Shown piece after piece: positions 22,601 to 31,800 of a stretch of 64,000 bases of DNA. Position numbers and translations under genes: made by a program. The DNA is taken from assembly GCA_025093555.1 (NCBI GenBank), contig JAIWNF010000055.1, positions 228,863 through 292,862 of the forward strand, written 5' to 3'. Under the pieces are notes generated by a model. The model was given only the letters and a program-made list of their open reading frames with translations. It searched no databases and had not been told where the DNA came from. How positions within the stretch are numbered: the stretch's first letter is position 1; each line of letters starts with the position of its first letter. This DNA is from Circinella umbellata. Lineage: Eukaryota > Mucoromycota > Mucoromycetes > Mucorales > Lichtheimiaceae.

Positions 22601-23957
22601 AGTGCAACTCTGTTTCTACTTCTTCGTACATCTACTGTTCTGCCATCATTACGTCGTCTATATATTGGATAACCACCTACTTCAGCTTCGGTGGTTTCCT
22701 GGGCAAATGCTTTGGATAATGCTTGGAACAGCGGCCGTTTACCATGCAAGGTGAGTCGGGATACGCCGGACCGCATGGCCCATGCATCATATTTCTAGTA
22801 ACAGTGGGATATGCAGCAGGGTGACGATCAGGATCAGGTATTTCGGCTGAGACGATGTTATCATAATCGCTGGGACCTGAGGGTTTGCAATCAGAGGATA
22901 AAATCAAAAGAGTATGACAATGCGGAAGTCCCCATTTCTGATGCTCTACAACACTGATATGTGTCACACATGTTCCAAGTACATGTTTCTTAGTTAAGTC
23001 ATCCATCAATGAATTAAGCTACATAGAAAACAAAAAGTCAATATCAACGTCATCAAATACTTGTTATATATAATTATAAAGAGCTTGAAAATAATTATAT
23101 CAATGAATGACTCATTCTCAACAAAATAACGAAGAAGTATAGAAAAGGCTCAAAGATATATGTTCAGGAAGCTTTCTAAGAGAAGTAAACTTTTAAATAA
23201 ACGAATAAAAATCATCATACCTTCATATGGAAAACTCTTCCAGTTAAAGTGGGACAATCAACAGCTCTCTGGCCAGGTTTTAATTTGCGGGTAATTTCAA
23301 CCCAGGAGGGGTTGCAGGTAAAGGTGATAAACAGGTCTGGTTTCGAAAAGCATCATACAATTGCCATAGCATCTTAGTATCTGCTATTCATGTCTCTGGG
23401 ACCACCAATAAATGTGGAAGGAAGAAGAACAGACCTTCCAACATTTCGAGCAATTTCACCATCAATAGCTTCAACCAAGCCGTCCAACATTTCAGCACGA
23501 AGTGATGTTTGATTTCTACGGATGTATTCAAGATGATCCTGTTCCACTTTAACCCATATATCAACAACAAATTGGTGAAATAAACGCTGGTAGTATACAA
23601 TATAGTAGTTATCACGATCGTGGAGTAAATATGCATAATAGCGCATATGTGGTGTATAACCATCATCATCATCATCATCATCATCATCATTATTAAAAAC
23701 ATTTGCTAATCATAAAACAAATTGTAAGATATACATTAGCTTTACGTATAGTATATATATATAAATATAAGAATTGGTTCTTACATATATTATTTGGATG
23801 ATTATTGGGCAATGGTGCAACCCACCCTTGTTCGCCACGTGGAAATATAAGCACATAATGAGTAGGATTATATAAAGGATGAAACTCATTGATACGCATT
23901 AATCCACCACCACGACGTGTTATAACTACATCACAATATGCTCCAACAGAACCATGG
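19700..23957 (-). pseudogene. Helitron 2 Rep (HUH) and PIF1-like helicase
   Basis: From right to left: GLMRINEFHPLYNPTHYVLI (23899), VLLPSTFIGGPRDMNSRY (23450-23374), the HUH motif HQKWGLPHCHTLLIL (about 22940-22890), MMHGPCGPAYPDSPC, NVRAVKYLYKYVFKGHDRAL (Y-motif region, about 22530), YNGREYELFQEAAAARLLLE (21850), the helicase segments IVWDEVPMIHRHAVEAVNRT and FGNKVIVFGGDFRQTLPVV (21199-20702), and the C-terminal SINKSQGQTL with the AFSR-type end (about 19860-19790). A probable intron separates 20702 from 20668. Walker A at about 21285 is out of frame with its neighbours. The product would nick, unwind and copy the element. Confidence 0.85.
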
Positions 23958-24145
23958 GAGGCCTGCTATTAGTGGTCTAGCCATTTAGGATCTACTAGCT
24001 ATCATGTGGCCACTAAAATTTTTACATTTAAATTAAAAATAAATAAAAATTGAATTTTTTTATTTATATTGGTAGCCTCCCAAGAGAAAAAAAAGAGCCT
24101 GTATTTAAAATATATAATATTATTAACACAAACAAACAAAACACA

Positions 24146-25624
24146 ATGCAATACACTGAACAACTTGACACTGAAGTTAAAAATTTAGTTGGTACTAAAT
24201 GGGGTTTTCTAGGAAAACCATGGCCTGAAATCCATCATAGATTTAATCATCGAACAGTTATAAAGGATATGAAGGGTAATACAATTGATGAAATTAAGGA
24301 AGTATTACTTAATAGGTTTGGATTTATACCTGTGTTTTATTTCCTTACTGTTTTGTATGGAAATGTTGAATATCCAGGACCATATCGAGAAATAGAAAAG
24401 GGACTTGTATTATTATACCATATAGTATCAGGTGAATCAGGAAAGGATATGCACACAGTGATGCCATATGCAACATTTTATGATTTATACAAGAGGTTTT
24501 GGATTACCAATTATAGTGAGTTGAATAAAAAGGTAAAACAGGACCTAAATGGTATGTTCTCATCACCACGTATACGCATTCTTGCATCATTAATAAATAA
24601 TCCAGATGGTTTAAAAAACGTCACGCTATTTATTGATGGACATGATAGTAAAATAAAGTATTATAAACCAAGTGAACCACATTCACTACTATACTCATAT
24701 AAATTGAAAGGACCAGCAGTTCGTACACAAGTTATACAGGATATGAATGAAATAATTACACATGTTTCTGTATCTGAAAAGTGCGCAATTGGGAATGATG
24801 GTACAATGTTCATACAAATGAAGTTATATAAGAAAATTAGCGAGACAGATTGTTTAGGTATGGATGGTGGTTATAACTTGTTCATACAAAAGTTTAAAGA
24901 TAATGCAACAGATGCTGGTTATGGTTTTTATGACCGAAATTTCTTATATCCTATAAGAAAAGAACCCGGACAAAAATTAACACTAAATGAGACACACTTC
25001 AATAATAAGTTTGGGTCATTCCGTTCATCAATTGAAGCACAATTCTCTATGCTTGGCTCTAAGTTTGAACGATTTAATAACAATCGTGCAGCATTACAAA
25101 TATCTGATATAAAATACTATAATATTCAGTTTCGCGTTGCATGCATTCTTACTAACATCTGGCGATTTGTAGATAAGTATGATATAGAGGTACAGCCACA
25201 CCATAAGTTATGGTATGGAAAAGGTTTCGAATTTCCAAGTAAGAAAAACAAACTCGACTTGGTATTTTCAAATGAGCAAAAGGTAAATACTGAGTATAAC
25301 GAAATGGTTGAAATGCAACAGAAGTTTTTACAGCTTAATATGAATCAGTCGATAGATATGGTTATTGATAGTGAGGAAGATGCTGATGACAATTTATCAA
25401 AACGAAGAAGAAAGGCCACAAGAGGAGGACAAAGAAATAGACAGTATGATAACTCATATGAAATTGAGATAATTGTAGGGCATGTATATACTAACAACAA
25501 ATATATATTTGAGGTTAAGTGGGTTGGATACGATGCAATGGATAATAGCTGGTTAACAATTAATAAGTTTAATGATCGGGAAATGTTACATGAATATATG
25601 GCCACACATGATATTCAGCTCTAA
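24146..25624 (+). CDS. DDE transposase with C-terminal chromodomain
   Basis: The first ATG in the frame is at 24146, 7 bp downstream of an ACAAACAAAC stretch, giving 492 residues; non-ATG extension upstream is possible but unlikely. Acidic catalytic candidates are D in TLFIDGHDSK (about residue 170), D in CLGMDGGYNLF (about 240) and E in RSSIEAQFSMLGSKFERF (about 300), spacing and context like the DDE_Tnp_4/IS5-related group. A basic segment (KRRRKATRGG, about 425) precedes a chromodomain (about 440-490) with IVGHVYTNNKYIFEVKWVGY and a following W. Chromodomains bind methylated histone tails and could steer insertion into heterochromatin. The frame is intact. The next gene is convergent. Confidence 0.85.
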   Translation: MQYTEQLDTEVKNLVGTKWGFLGKPWPEIHHRFNHRTVIKDMKGNTIDEIKEVLLNRFGFIPVFYFLTVLYGNVEYPGPYREIEKGLVLLYHIVSGESGKDMHTVMPYATFYDLYKRFWITNYSELNKKVKQDLNGMFSSPRIRILASLINNPDGLKNVTLFIDGHDSKIKYYKPSEPHSLLYSYKLKGPAVRTQVIQDMNEIITHVSVSEKCAIGNDGTMFIQMKLYKKISETDCLGMDGGYNLFIQKFKDNATDAGYGFYDRNFLYPIRKEPGQKLTLNETHFNNKFGSFRSSIEAQFSMLGSKFERFNNNRAALQISDIKYYNIQFRVACILTNIWRFVDKYDIEVQPHHKLWYGKGFEFPSKKNKLDLVFSNEQKVNTEYNEMVEMQQKFLQLNMNQSIDMVIDSEEDADDNLSKRRRKATRGGQRNRQYDNSYEIEIIVGHVYTNNKYIFEVKWVGYDAMDNSWLTINKFNDREMLHEYMATHDIQL

Positions 25625-25633
25625 ATTATTTTC

Positions 25634-26902
25634 TTACTTATTTTGCTTATTGAAAAACCTCATATTAAAACCAATTGTATCAACCTTTTGTTTATTAGCC
25701 CAACTATATTCATGCTTTACATATTCATTAGTTATACTTATGCTTGGTTTTGTATCCACTATTTCTTTTTTTATCTCAGACTCTTTTGTTACATCTTTAT
25801 CACCTATTATAACCTGTTTGATAGCCTTTTGCCTTTTAAAATAGTCTTTAGGCTGTATTTCTTCTATGATTTGCTTATTCTTTCGTTTATTTTTATTACG
25901 TCTTCTTTTCTTTTTATGCTTTGGTATATTACTTTGTATGCTACAGTCACTGCTTTGTTCTGATTCAGATGTACTGACATCTATATATTTATGTTTCTCT
26001 GTATCCTCTGGTGGATTGTCCCAATTTATGTCTTCAGTTATTAGCTCCTCACACTTTGTTTCATTTAGTACATCTTCCCAGTTTCTACAATCTGTTGGTG
26101 CTGGTGACTTCACAGTTGACCATCCTCTATTAGTTTGCTTCGGCGGGTCATATTGTTTACTGTCCTGTATATTATGATTATTATACTTTTCCTCTTGTTT
26201 TTTCATATATTCTTCTGAATCAGCTAGTTCCTGAAGCTCTTCTGCTATTTTATCCATTGGTGTATATTTTTTCACACCATCTTGACCACTATTCTTAGCA
26301 TATCGTATAAATGTATGCTGATCTTGGTATTCATTTTCATATTCATTTTTAAATAGATCCTCATACATATCCATGTTTTCATAATATATAAATTTCTCTT
26401 CATAATCCTTTACATTCATTGTATATGGATTCCATATAATATGTCCTTTACGATTTTTATCAACATATATTATATATAAACGGTTTAAAGTTGGTTCTAG
26501 TTCATATATTGATTTATTCTTATATAACATATGAGGCATATAATTACTATTCAATATTATTGGCATATTCTTTTTTTTAGTAATTGACTTAGTAAATTTA
26601 CCATTTAGTTTTAATCGTGTTCCTTCTAACATTTGGTTTAGAAATGTTAGTTTGAAATCAGAACCTGTTTCTTCATTATACATGAAGTCATAATCATCAT
26701 CCTTATAATCTGACCAATCATTTTCTTTATTCATCAGATATGCTCGATGACCACCTTGTTCTATCAAATCTATGTTATATGTCTTTCCAACATTAGATGG
26801 ACCTACTATCCAGTATTGTGGTATCTTATTTTTCCCACCAAACATCGTTTCAATACCAAACATGGACCACATATATAATTCATTTCCAGGATTATTTTCC
26901 AT
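25634..26902 (-). CDS. Superfamily 3 helicase half of a CRESS-type Rep
   Basis: The 422-residue frame has Walker A GPSNVGKT near its N-terminus, an acidic Walker B-like YDFMYNEE, and a motif C-like IILNSNYMPH, in the order and spacing of viral superfamily 3 helicases. It continues with a long hydrophilic tail rich in K, E and N that includes KKKRRRNKNKRKNKQ, a probable nuclear localisation signal. It lies in the same frame as the HUH domain upstream and is separated from it by one TAG codon (26956-26954) and 17 codons, so both are most likely halves of one protein. Such helicases assemble as hexamers that unwind DNA during rolling-circle replication. The tail is much longer than in small viral Reps. 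Confidence 0.85.
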   Translation of the reverse strand: MENNPGNELYMWSMFGIETMFGGKNKIPQYWIVGPSNVGKTYNIDLIEQGGHRAYLMNKENDWSDYKDDDYDFMYNEETGSDFKLTFLNQMLEGTRLKLNGKFTKSITKKKNMPIILNSNYMPHMLYKNKSIYELEPTLNRLYIIYVDKNRKGHIIWNPYTMNVKDYEEKFIYYENMDMYEDLFKNEYENEYQDQHTFIRYAKNSGQDGVKKYTPMDKIAEELQELADSEEYMKKQEEKYNNHNIQDSKQYDPPKQTNRGWSTVKSPAPTDCRNWEDVLNETKCEELITEDINWDNPPEDTEKHKYIDVSTSESEQSSDCSIQSNIPKHKKKRRRNKNKRKNKQIIEEIQPKDYFKRQKAIKQVIIGDKDVTKESEIKKEIVDTKPSISITNEYVKHEYSWANKQKVDTIGFNMRFFNKQNK

Positions 26903-26953
26903 TTGGGTATCATGGAAGTAGCTATTTAGATTTGATTTTACTATGTCATATTT

Positions 26954-27733
26954 CTATAATAATTCTGGATACATCTGTGTTGCTTTAGTCATTGTTATTG
27001 TTTTATTTATTAAATTATAACCAAGAAGTTGTTGGTGCATTTTTCTGGTCTTAATTTCATAATTTGGGTCCATGTTATAAGCAATATAATCCTTTCCTTT
27101 CATACAATAACTAATTGACTTTTGTGGGTTACCACCTGGTTTAATGTTTGGAGTAACACCATCGATAGTAAAAAATTTACGCGCTGTTTTAGTATCAAAT
27201 CGTTCATCTAATTGTATCCATATATGCACATGTTTTTCACCAGTTTCTGGTGCAATTTCATCACATGCAATTGCCTTTTCAATTCGGTAACCAATACGTT
27301 CATGCTTTGTAAACCATTCCATTACCTGTTCTTTCGTTAAATGGAAATCCTTACAAATATATGTGAATAGTCCCTTAGTATTTTGAAACCGGAATTCTTT
27401 ATCACCCTGTGAGGTAGCCGCACTGGAAGTGTTACCATCTAACATTGCATCGGAAAAATGAGGATTTGAGGATTTGAGGAATCTCACAAATGATCGAATT
27501 CTTCCAATGATGTTATTGCGTGATGCATCCTTCGTTGTCTTATCTACTTTAGCCTTCTTAAGGTCCTTTTCAAGTTCTGACCTTAATTGTGTAACAAGAA
27601 GATCAGACTCAATATGCTGATGATTATCAGCAAGATGTTTTGCTCTTTCAATCAAGAGCGTCAATGTTATTCCTAAAATAGGAACAAATTCAGCCATAAT
27701 GGTAATAAATGTGAGCAAATTGATTTGGTCCAT
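26954..27733 (-). CDS. HUH endonuclease half of a CRESS-type Rep
   Basis: The ATG at 27733 gives 259 residues. Rolling-circle motif I is probably GLFTYICKDFH, motif II is KHVHIWIQLDE (the two-His metal site) and motif III is SISYCMKGKDY (catalytic Tyr, then Lys). FFTIDGVTPNIKPGGNPQ between II and III resembles the geminivirus-type GRS region. The first 30 residues are hydrophobic (FITIMAEFVPILGITLTLLI), followed by a coiled-coil-like charged segment, neither of which is usual in viral Reps. The enzyme should nick a single-stranded origin and stay linked by tyrosine. A TAG ends it just before the helicase frame, which raises the options of nonsense mutation, read-through or a small intron. Confidence 0.88.
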   Translation of the reverse strand: MDQINLLTFITIMAEFVPILGITLTLLIERAKHLADNHQHIESDLLVTQLRSELEKDLKKAKVDKTTKDASRNNIIGRIRSFVRFLKSSNPHFSDAMLDGNTSSAATSQGDKEFRFQNTKGLFTYICKDFHLTKEQVMEWFTKHERIGYRIEKAIACDEIAPETGEKHVHIWIQLDERFDTKTARKFFTIDGVTPNIKPGGNPQKSISYCMKGKDYIAYNMDPNYEIKTRKMHQQLLGYNLINKTITMTKATQMYPELL

Positions 27734-27990
27734 ATTGTGTTGATAGTGTTGTGTATGTGTAGTATTAAAAAATATAACAAATAAATTTGACTTTATATTT
27801 TGAGAAGTTATTTTATATAATAAAATAAAATTCAATTTTTATTTTCAAAATTTTTAAAAGTATGCATGCCAAGACATTCATACATAAATTAATTTAATAA
27901 AAATTAATTTGGCTATACCGTTTTGCCTTGGCTATCCATCCGACTAGTGCCAATAGATCAGAGCATAATCACTATAACCTCGACTGGTCC

Positions 27991-29188
27991 CCATGGTTTG
28001 GAAGAATCGCAGCAATTTCAGCAGTAGCTGGCGCTAAATATTGCCCATAATTCCCATGTAAAGGTGTCCGATCGGAGTGGATCACAATGGCAAAATTACT
28101 GTCAGGACTTTCTTGGATACGATCAGCTGCCCTTTGATATACTTGGGATAAAGGATTATCATGATGAATCATTGTCTGTAAAGAACGCAAAGTTTGAGGA
28201 TCCAATCTGTCAAAAAGACCATTTCTCAATTGGATCTATGATTCAGTATCATGAATGTAAAACTGCGCAAATCCAGGTGCTACGTTCTCTGCTGGTTGGA
28301 TTGCCCATGCAATAGTATGACTAATTATACCATTCACTCGAAAAGTATATACACCTTCTCTTTTATTTGCCAATTGAGAATCATACTAACACAAAGAACA
28401 ATTAAAATTTACAACAATTATATACTTGTTAAGTCCAATTAATTACAATTGATTATAATATTTTATACGATTATATACCTTGGCTACAATAGAGGAGAAA
28501 GCAAAAGCAGAATTGTAAAGACGTATTTTCTGTCGAAAATTTCTTGCAGTTGCATCTTGATCAATTAAGAGAGAGAAGTTCATTTGGAGGTGGAGGTGGC
28601 AAGTTAAAAGAAACCTTTCCTTTGTTGCAACAAAAAGTAAATTTAGGTTCAGCAATAGTGCCTGCACTTTTTTCTTTGATCCACATCTTTGCATTACACG
28701 ATGGGCAGATAACATTCATTTCTTTAAGATCTTGACGACCGTTGGGTAAAATATTGGATCGACGACTAATGTGAGGAACGTAGTGATCAGGGTGAACTCG
28801 AGCAACAAAAGGGGTATGTACTGTAAAAGTATCTATACGTGGTTGCTGTTGTGCAGCAGCGGGTCTGTATATACAACAATATTCATATTAAAAACCTTAA
28901 TTTAGACAGATATCAGAGAAAAATGTAGGTAACATACTGAGGTTGTAATGCTGTTGCTAATTGTTCGGCTGCTTGTTGAAAAGCTTCATCATGGGTACGT
29001 CAAGTTGGCACAACAGAATTTGGTATAATTGGTTGCTCAGGTACATGATCAACGTTAATGATAGCGCTCACTGCATCATCAAAAATCAGAGGGCCAGGAT
29101 TGGAAGTTCGGAGACTGTTTGGATTGGCTGGACAATCATGATGATTTGTTCTAGAATGAGTTGTGCTTCCACATGCATGACAGGTCAT
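27991..29188 (-). pseudogene. Helitron 2 N-terminal region
   Basis: The minus-strand ATG at 29188 starts a C-x2-C/H-x4-H-type finger (MTCHACGSTTHSRTNHHDC) and the segment THDEAFQQAAEQLATALQPQ follows. Further on are a second Cys pair region (28715-28600), WAIQPAENVAPGFAQFYIHD (about 28310-28250) and the conserved LDPQTLRSLQTMIHHDNPLS...FAIVIHSDRTPLHGNYGQYL block (28200-28060). The last codons before the Rep/DDE insertion are AAILPNHG. Stops occur at several points. Part of this region is probably split by introns, for example around 28380-28480 and 28860-28940. Confidence 0.8.
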
Positions 29189-29251
29189 TTTTTACAATGT
29201 TAAAATCCAGGGGAAAAAAAGAAACAGGACAAATAAAAAATTTTTGTTCAA

Positions 29252-29280
29252 TGACCCGATTTAAAAAGATCATCGGGTCA
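29252..29280. other. Perfect 9-bp hairpin just outside the Helitron 2 start
   Basis: TGACCCGAT and ATCGGGTCA are separated by 11 bases. The palindrome sits about 65 bp upstream of the Helitron 2 start codon, where a 5' terminus or control site would be expected. No function can be assigned from sequence alone. Confidence 0.5.
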
Positions 29281-29523
29281 AACTAAATACAAAAGCCGAT
29301 GTCCAATGATGATATAGAATATGATAGTTGGGGAAAAGACTTTTTACTATAATAAGAAAAACACAAATATAGATGTGGAGAGACACATGTAAAAGATTTT
29401 TGCAAAAAAATAAACATATAACCAAAGACAAACTCTGCCTTTTGATTGATAGTAAAATCATTACAATTTTCATAGTAGCAATAGGTTCAAACAAAAACCC
29501 TTTCCGCAGACAACTTTTTTGTA

Positions 29524-30329
29524 TAGTAAGTATTTGTTAAACCGGTACTCAATATATGTGAGGGTTTGTACCAGTTTAGCGAATTACCGGTTTAACGAAT
29601 CGAAACGCAGCTGGTACCAATATGTAATATACTGAAAAAATAACTAAGCTGTACGGATAAGATAAAAAAAATGATAGCTGATATAATGTATCTATGCTAT
29701 TATGAGCTAATATTTTGGTGATAAAAATGATATTAGTATACAGTATTCATCGAATAGTAACAGTTAACCAGAGACAGGATTAATAATGAATGTACAACAA
29801 AGTGTGTTTGAAATATGGATCATGGTTAGCGGTTGAATAAATGAGTAAAAGTGAATTGAATCAGCAACCTAATTACATACATTACTCAATGTTAATAAAC
29901 AAGTACGTGACAAAGTTGAAAAGAAACACATACATATCCAGATAAGAAAGAAGAAAAAGCATCTGTGTGAAGTTGGTGAAAAAGAGACACTGTTATCAAT
30001 AAGGTGTTGAGAAGGTTTCCTTTGACGGTAAGAATGATTTATGTATTTTCAATTTCTATGGAAACAAAGCAGCCAACTGAAAACAAAGCGAAGAACTGAG
30101 ATGACGTTAAAGGAAGGCCGTGTCAATAATGTTATCAATAAAAACTGATATTATATTATATAAGAAAAAATAATACTATTATAAACCCGGTAAATATTTA
30201 AGAAAGCTCACCAGATACCGGTTTAGCAAATTACCGGTATTTTACTAAGTATATAAAAAATATTTAAGAGATATTACCAGTTTAGCGAAATACTGGTTTA
30301 ACAAGCACCGGTTTAGCGAATACTTACTG
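29524..30329. mobile_element. pogo/Tigger-like MITE, about 806 bp
   Basis: The ends are inverted repeats of the form (C/T)AGTAAGTATT(C/T)G(C/T)TAAACCGGT, each next to TA (29522-29523 and 30330-30331). Several internal copies of the ACCGGTTTAGCGAAT word follow in both subterminal regions. Ends beginning CAGT with ACCGG-type subterminal words and TA duplications fit the pogo/Tigger branch of Tc1/mariner. No coding frame of note is present, so it is a non-autonomous derivative. Confidence 0.75.
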
Positions 30330-30616
30330 TATTAATTTCCAGCAACCAATGTTTTTATATCGGAATAGCTGACAATTATCTTTAAAATACAGTGAGCAAA
30401 TAAAAAGCGAAAAAATAGGAATTCAAAGGCAGAGTATCTTACAAAAAAGGAAATTTTAAGGTTCAACTATATTAGTATGCTAGTTTTTGGATACATGCCA
30501 AGACATCTATACATAAATTAATTTAATAAAAATTAATTTGGCTACCCTATTTTATTACGGCTATCTAACCCACTTGTTCCAACAGGCTATAGTGTAGTTA
30601 CTATAGCCTTGACTGG

Positions 30617-31800
30617 TCTCCATCTATACCTATACAATCTGCTTCACTTATTCTTTTATACAACTTCATTTGTAAGAACATAGTACCATCATTACCAATT
30701 GCATACTTTTCAGATATAGAAACATGTGTAATCATTTCTTTCATATCCTGTATAACCTGTGTACATACAGCTGGTCCTTTCAATTTATATAAATATAACT
30801 GTGAATGTAATTTACTTGGTTTATAATGCTATATTTTACTATCATGTCCATCAATAAATAGTGTAACATTTTTAAAACCATCTGGATTATTTACTATTGC
30901 TGATAGAATATGTATACATCGGAATGAAAACATATTATCTAAGTCATATCTCACTTTTTTATTTAATTTCTTATAATTGGTAATCAAAAACCATTTATAT
31001 AAGTCATAAAATGTCACATATGGCATCACATTATGCATATCTTTTCCTGATACACCTGATACCATATGGTACAGTAAGACAAGCCCCTTTTCTACTTCAC
31101 AATATGGTTATGGATGTGGTGAGCTACCATAATAATATATATATTCCATCCATTCATGAATAATTGGTCAAAGATCATTCTGTCAAGGATAAAAGATATA
31201 ACCAATTATACACTATTATTTACTTTGATTCGCTCTTATTATTAATCTGGATAAAAAAGGAACATCAAAGAAAGAATGAGATTAGCAACAAGTGTCACTA
31301 ACAATTTCAGAGAATGATCTAGAATTAATATTTATAATAGAATAAATATAATAGGTCCTCTCATCCATTCATATAATACATAGTTTAGCCATGATTGGAT
31401 AAAATAAGATAGTTACATAATTTAGAAAAGATATAAAAGAGTAGTTATTTTATTTCAGGAATAAACAGATTCTCAACTATATTTTACTTTAGTCCCATCT
31501 TTCTATTTTTTACTACTCGTATTTATCTCACTGAATATTCAATATTTCCATAGGAAACAGTAAGAAAGTAATATATAGGTATATATCCAAATCTATCAAA
31601 CAATAGTTTTTTCTATATCTGTAATAGTATCCCCTTTTATATCTTTTATAGACATTCTATGGTTGAATCAATGATGAATTTCAGGCCAAGACTTATCTAA
31701 AAATTCCTATTTATTATCAATTAAATTTTTAATTTCAGTATTAAGTTGTTCAGTATGCTGTATAGCTTTTATTTTAAATATTTTGTATATATATGAATCA
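30617..31800 (-). pseudogene. DDE transposase N-terminal half, degenerate
   Basis: The segment 31065-30841 encodes SGKDMHNVMPYVTFYDLYKW and VTLFIDGHDSKI, and 30783-30620 encodes GPAVCTQVIQDMKEMITHVS through CIGIDG, parallel to the intact copy at 24146-25624. It stops at the second catalytic acidic block. Upstream coding remnants (31540-31800) match the leader and first 70 codons with stops. Positions 31180-31520 are foreign, a piece of the IS630-like transposon 1 leader. The gene is non-functional. Confidence 0.8.
31180..31520 (+). repeat. Detached leader fragment of IS630-like transposon 1
   Basis: This stretch aligns by eye to 4110-4450, the non-coding region just upstream of the transposase at 4459. 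Shared words include TTTCAGAGAATGATCTAGAA, AAATATAATAGGTC, ATATAAAAGAGT and GATTCTCAACTA. No transposase codons follow. It may be a MITE derived from that family or a fragment; I did not find clear ends. Confidence 0.65.

Larger units (their letters stand above)
23958..27990. mobile_element. Composite element: DDE-chromodomain transposase plus CRESS-type Rep
   Basis: Borders are set by Helitron 2, which resumes in frame on both sides, and by a CCATGG duplication (23952-23957 and 27991-27996). Two genes fill it in convergent order with stop codons 9 bp apart: a DDE transposase with a chromodomain (plus) and a Rep made of HUH endonuclease and superfamily 3 helicase (minus). The termini are only weakly similar (GAGGCC.. 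against inverted GGACC..), but 17 bp, AATAAAAATTGAATTTT, occur inverted near both ends (24042-24058 and 27826-27842). A damaged relative lies at 30484-31835. The ambisense compact layout is like that of a small circular DNA virus. I know of no named family with this pairing. Confidence 0.85.
19700..29188 (-). mobile_element. Helitron 2 (interrupted by the Rep/DDE element)
   Basis: A second, diverged Helitron lies head to tail with Helitron 1. Reading leftwards from 29188 it encodes Cys/His fingers, Helitron-like N domain, HUH domain and a PIF1 helicase ending at a TAA at 19702-19700. The 4.03-kb element at 23958-27990 splits a conserved block (AILPNHG then SVGAYCDVV), and the frame rejoins after its removal. 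Unlike Helitron 1, the two-His motif is intact (GLPHCHTLLIL). Frameshifts and stops are still present, so the element is probably non-autonomous today. Confidence 0.88.

Noticed and set aside
23640..23702. Polymethionine/histidine frames near 23650-23700
   Set aside because: Products of a CAT trinucleotide repeat within Helitron 2.
25643..26177. Plus-strand hydrophobic frames opposite the superfamily 3 helicase gene
   Set aside because: Antisense of a Lys/Glu/Asn-rich tail gives Phe/Leu/Ile-rich peptides; no independent support.
30601..30783. Frame ending in GIDGDQSRL, sharing its last residues with a Helitron 2 frame at 27972
   Set aside because: The shared ending is only the translated GACTGGTC end block read into two different genes.
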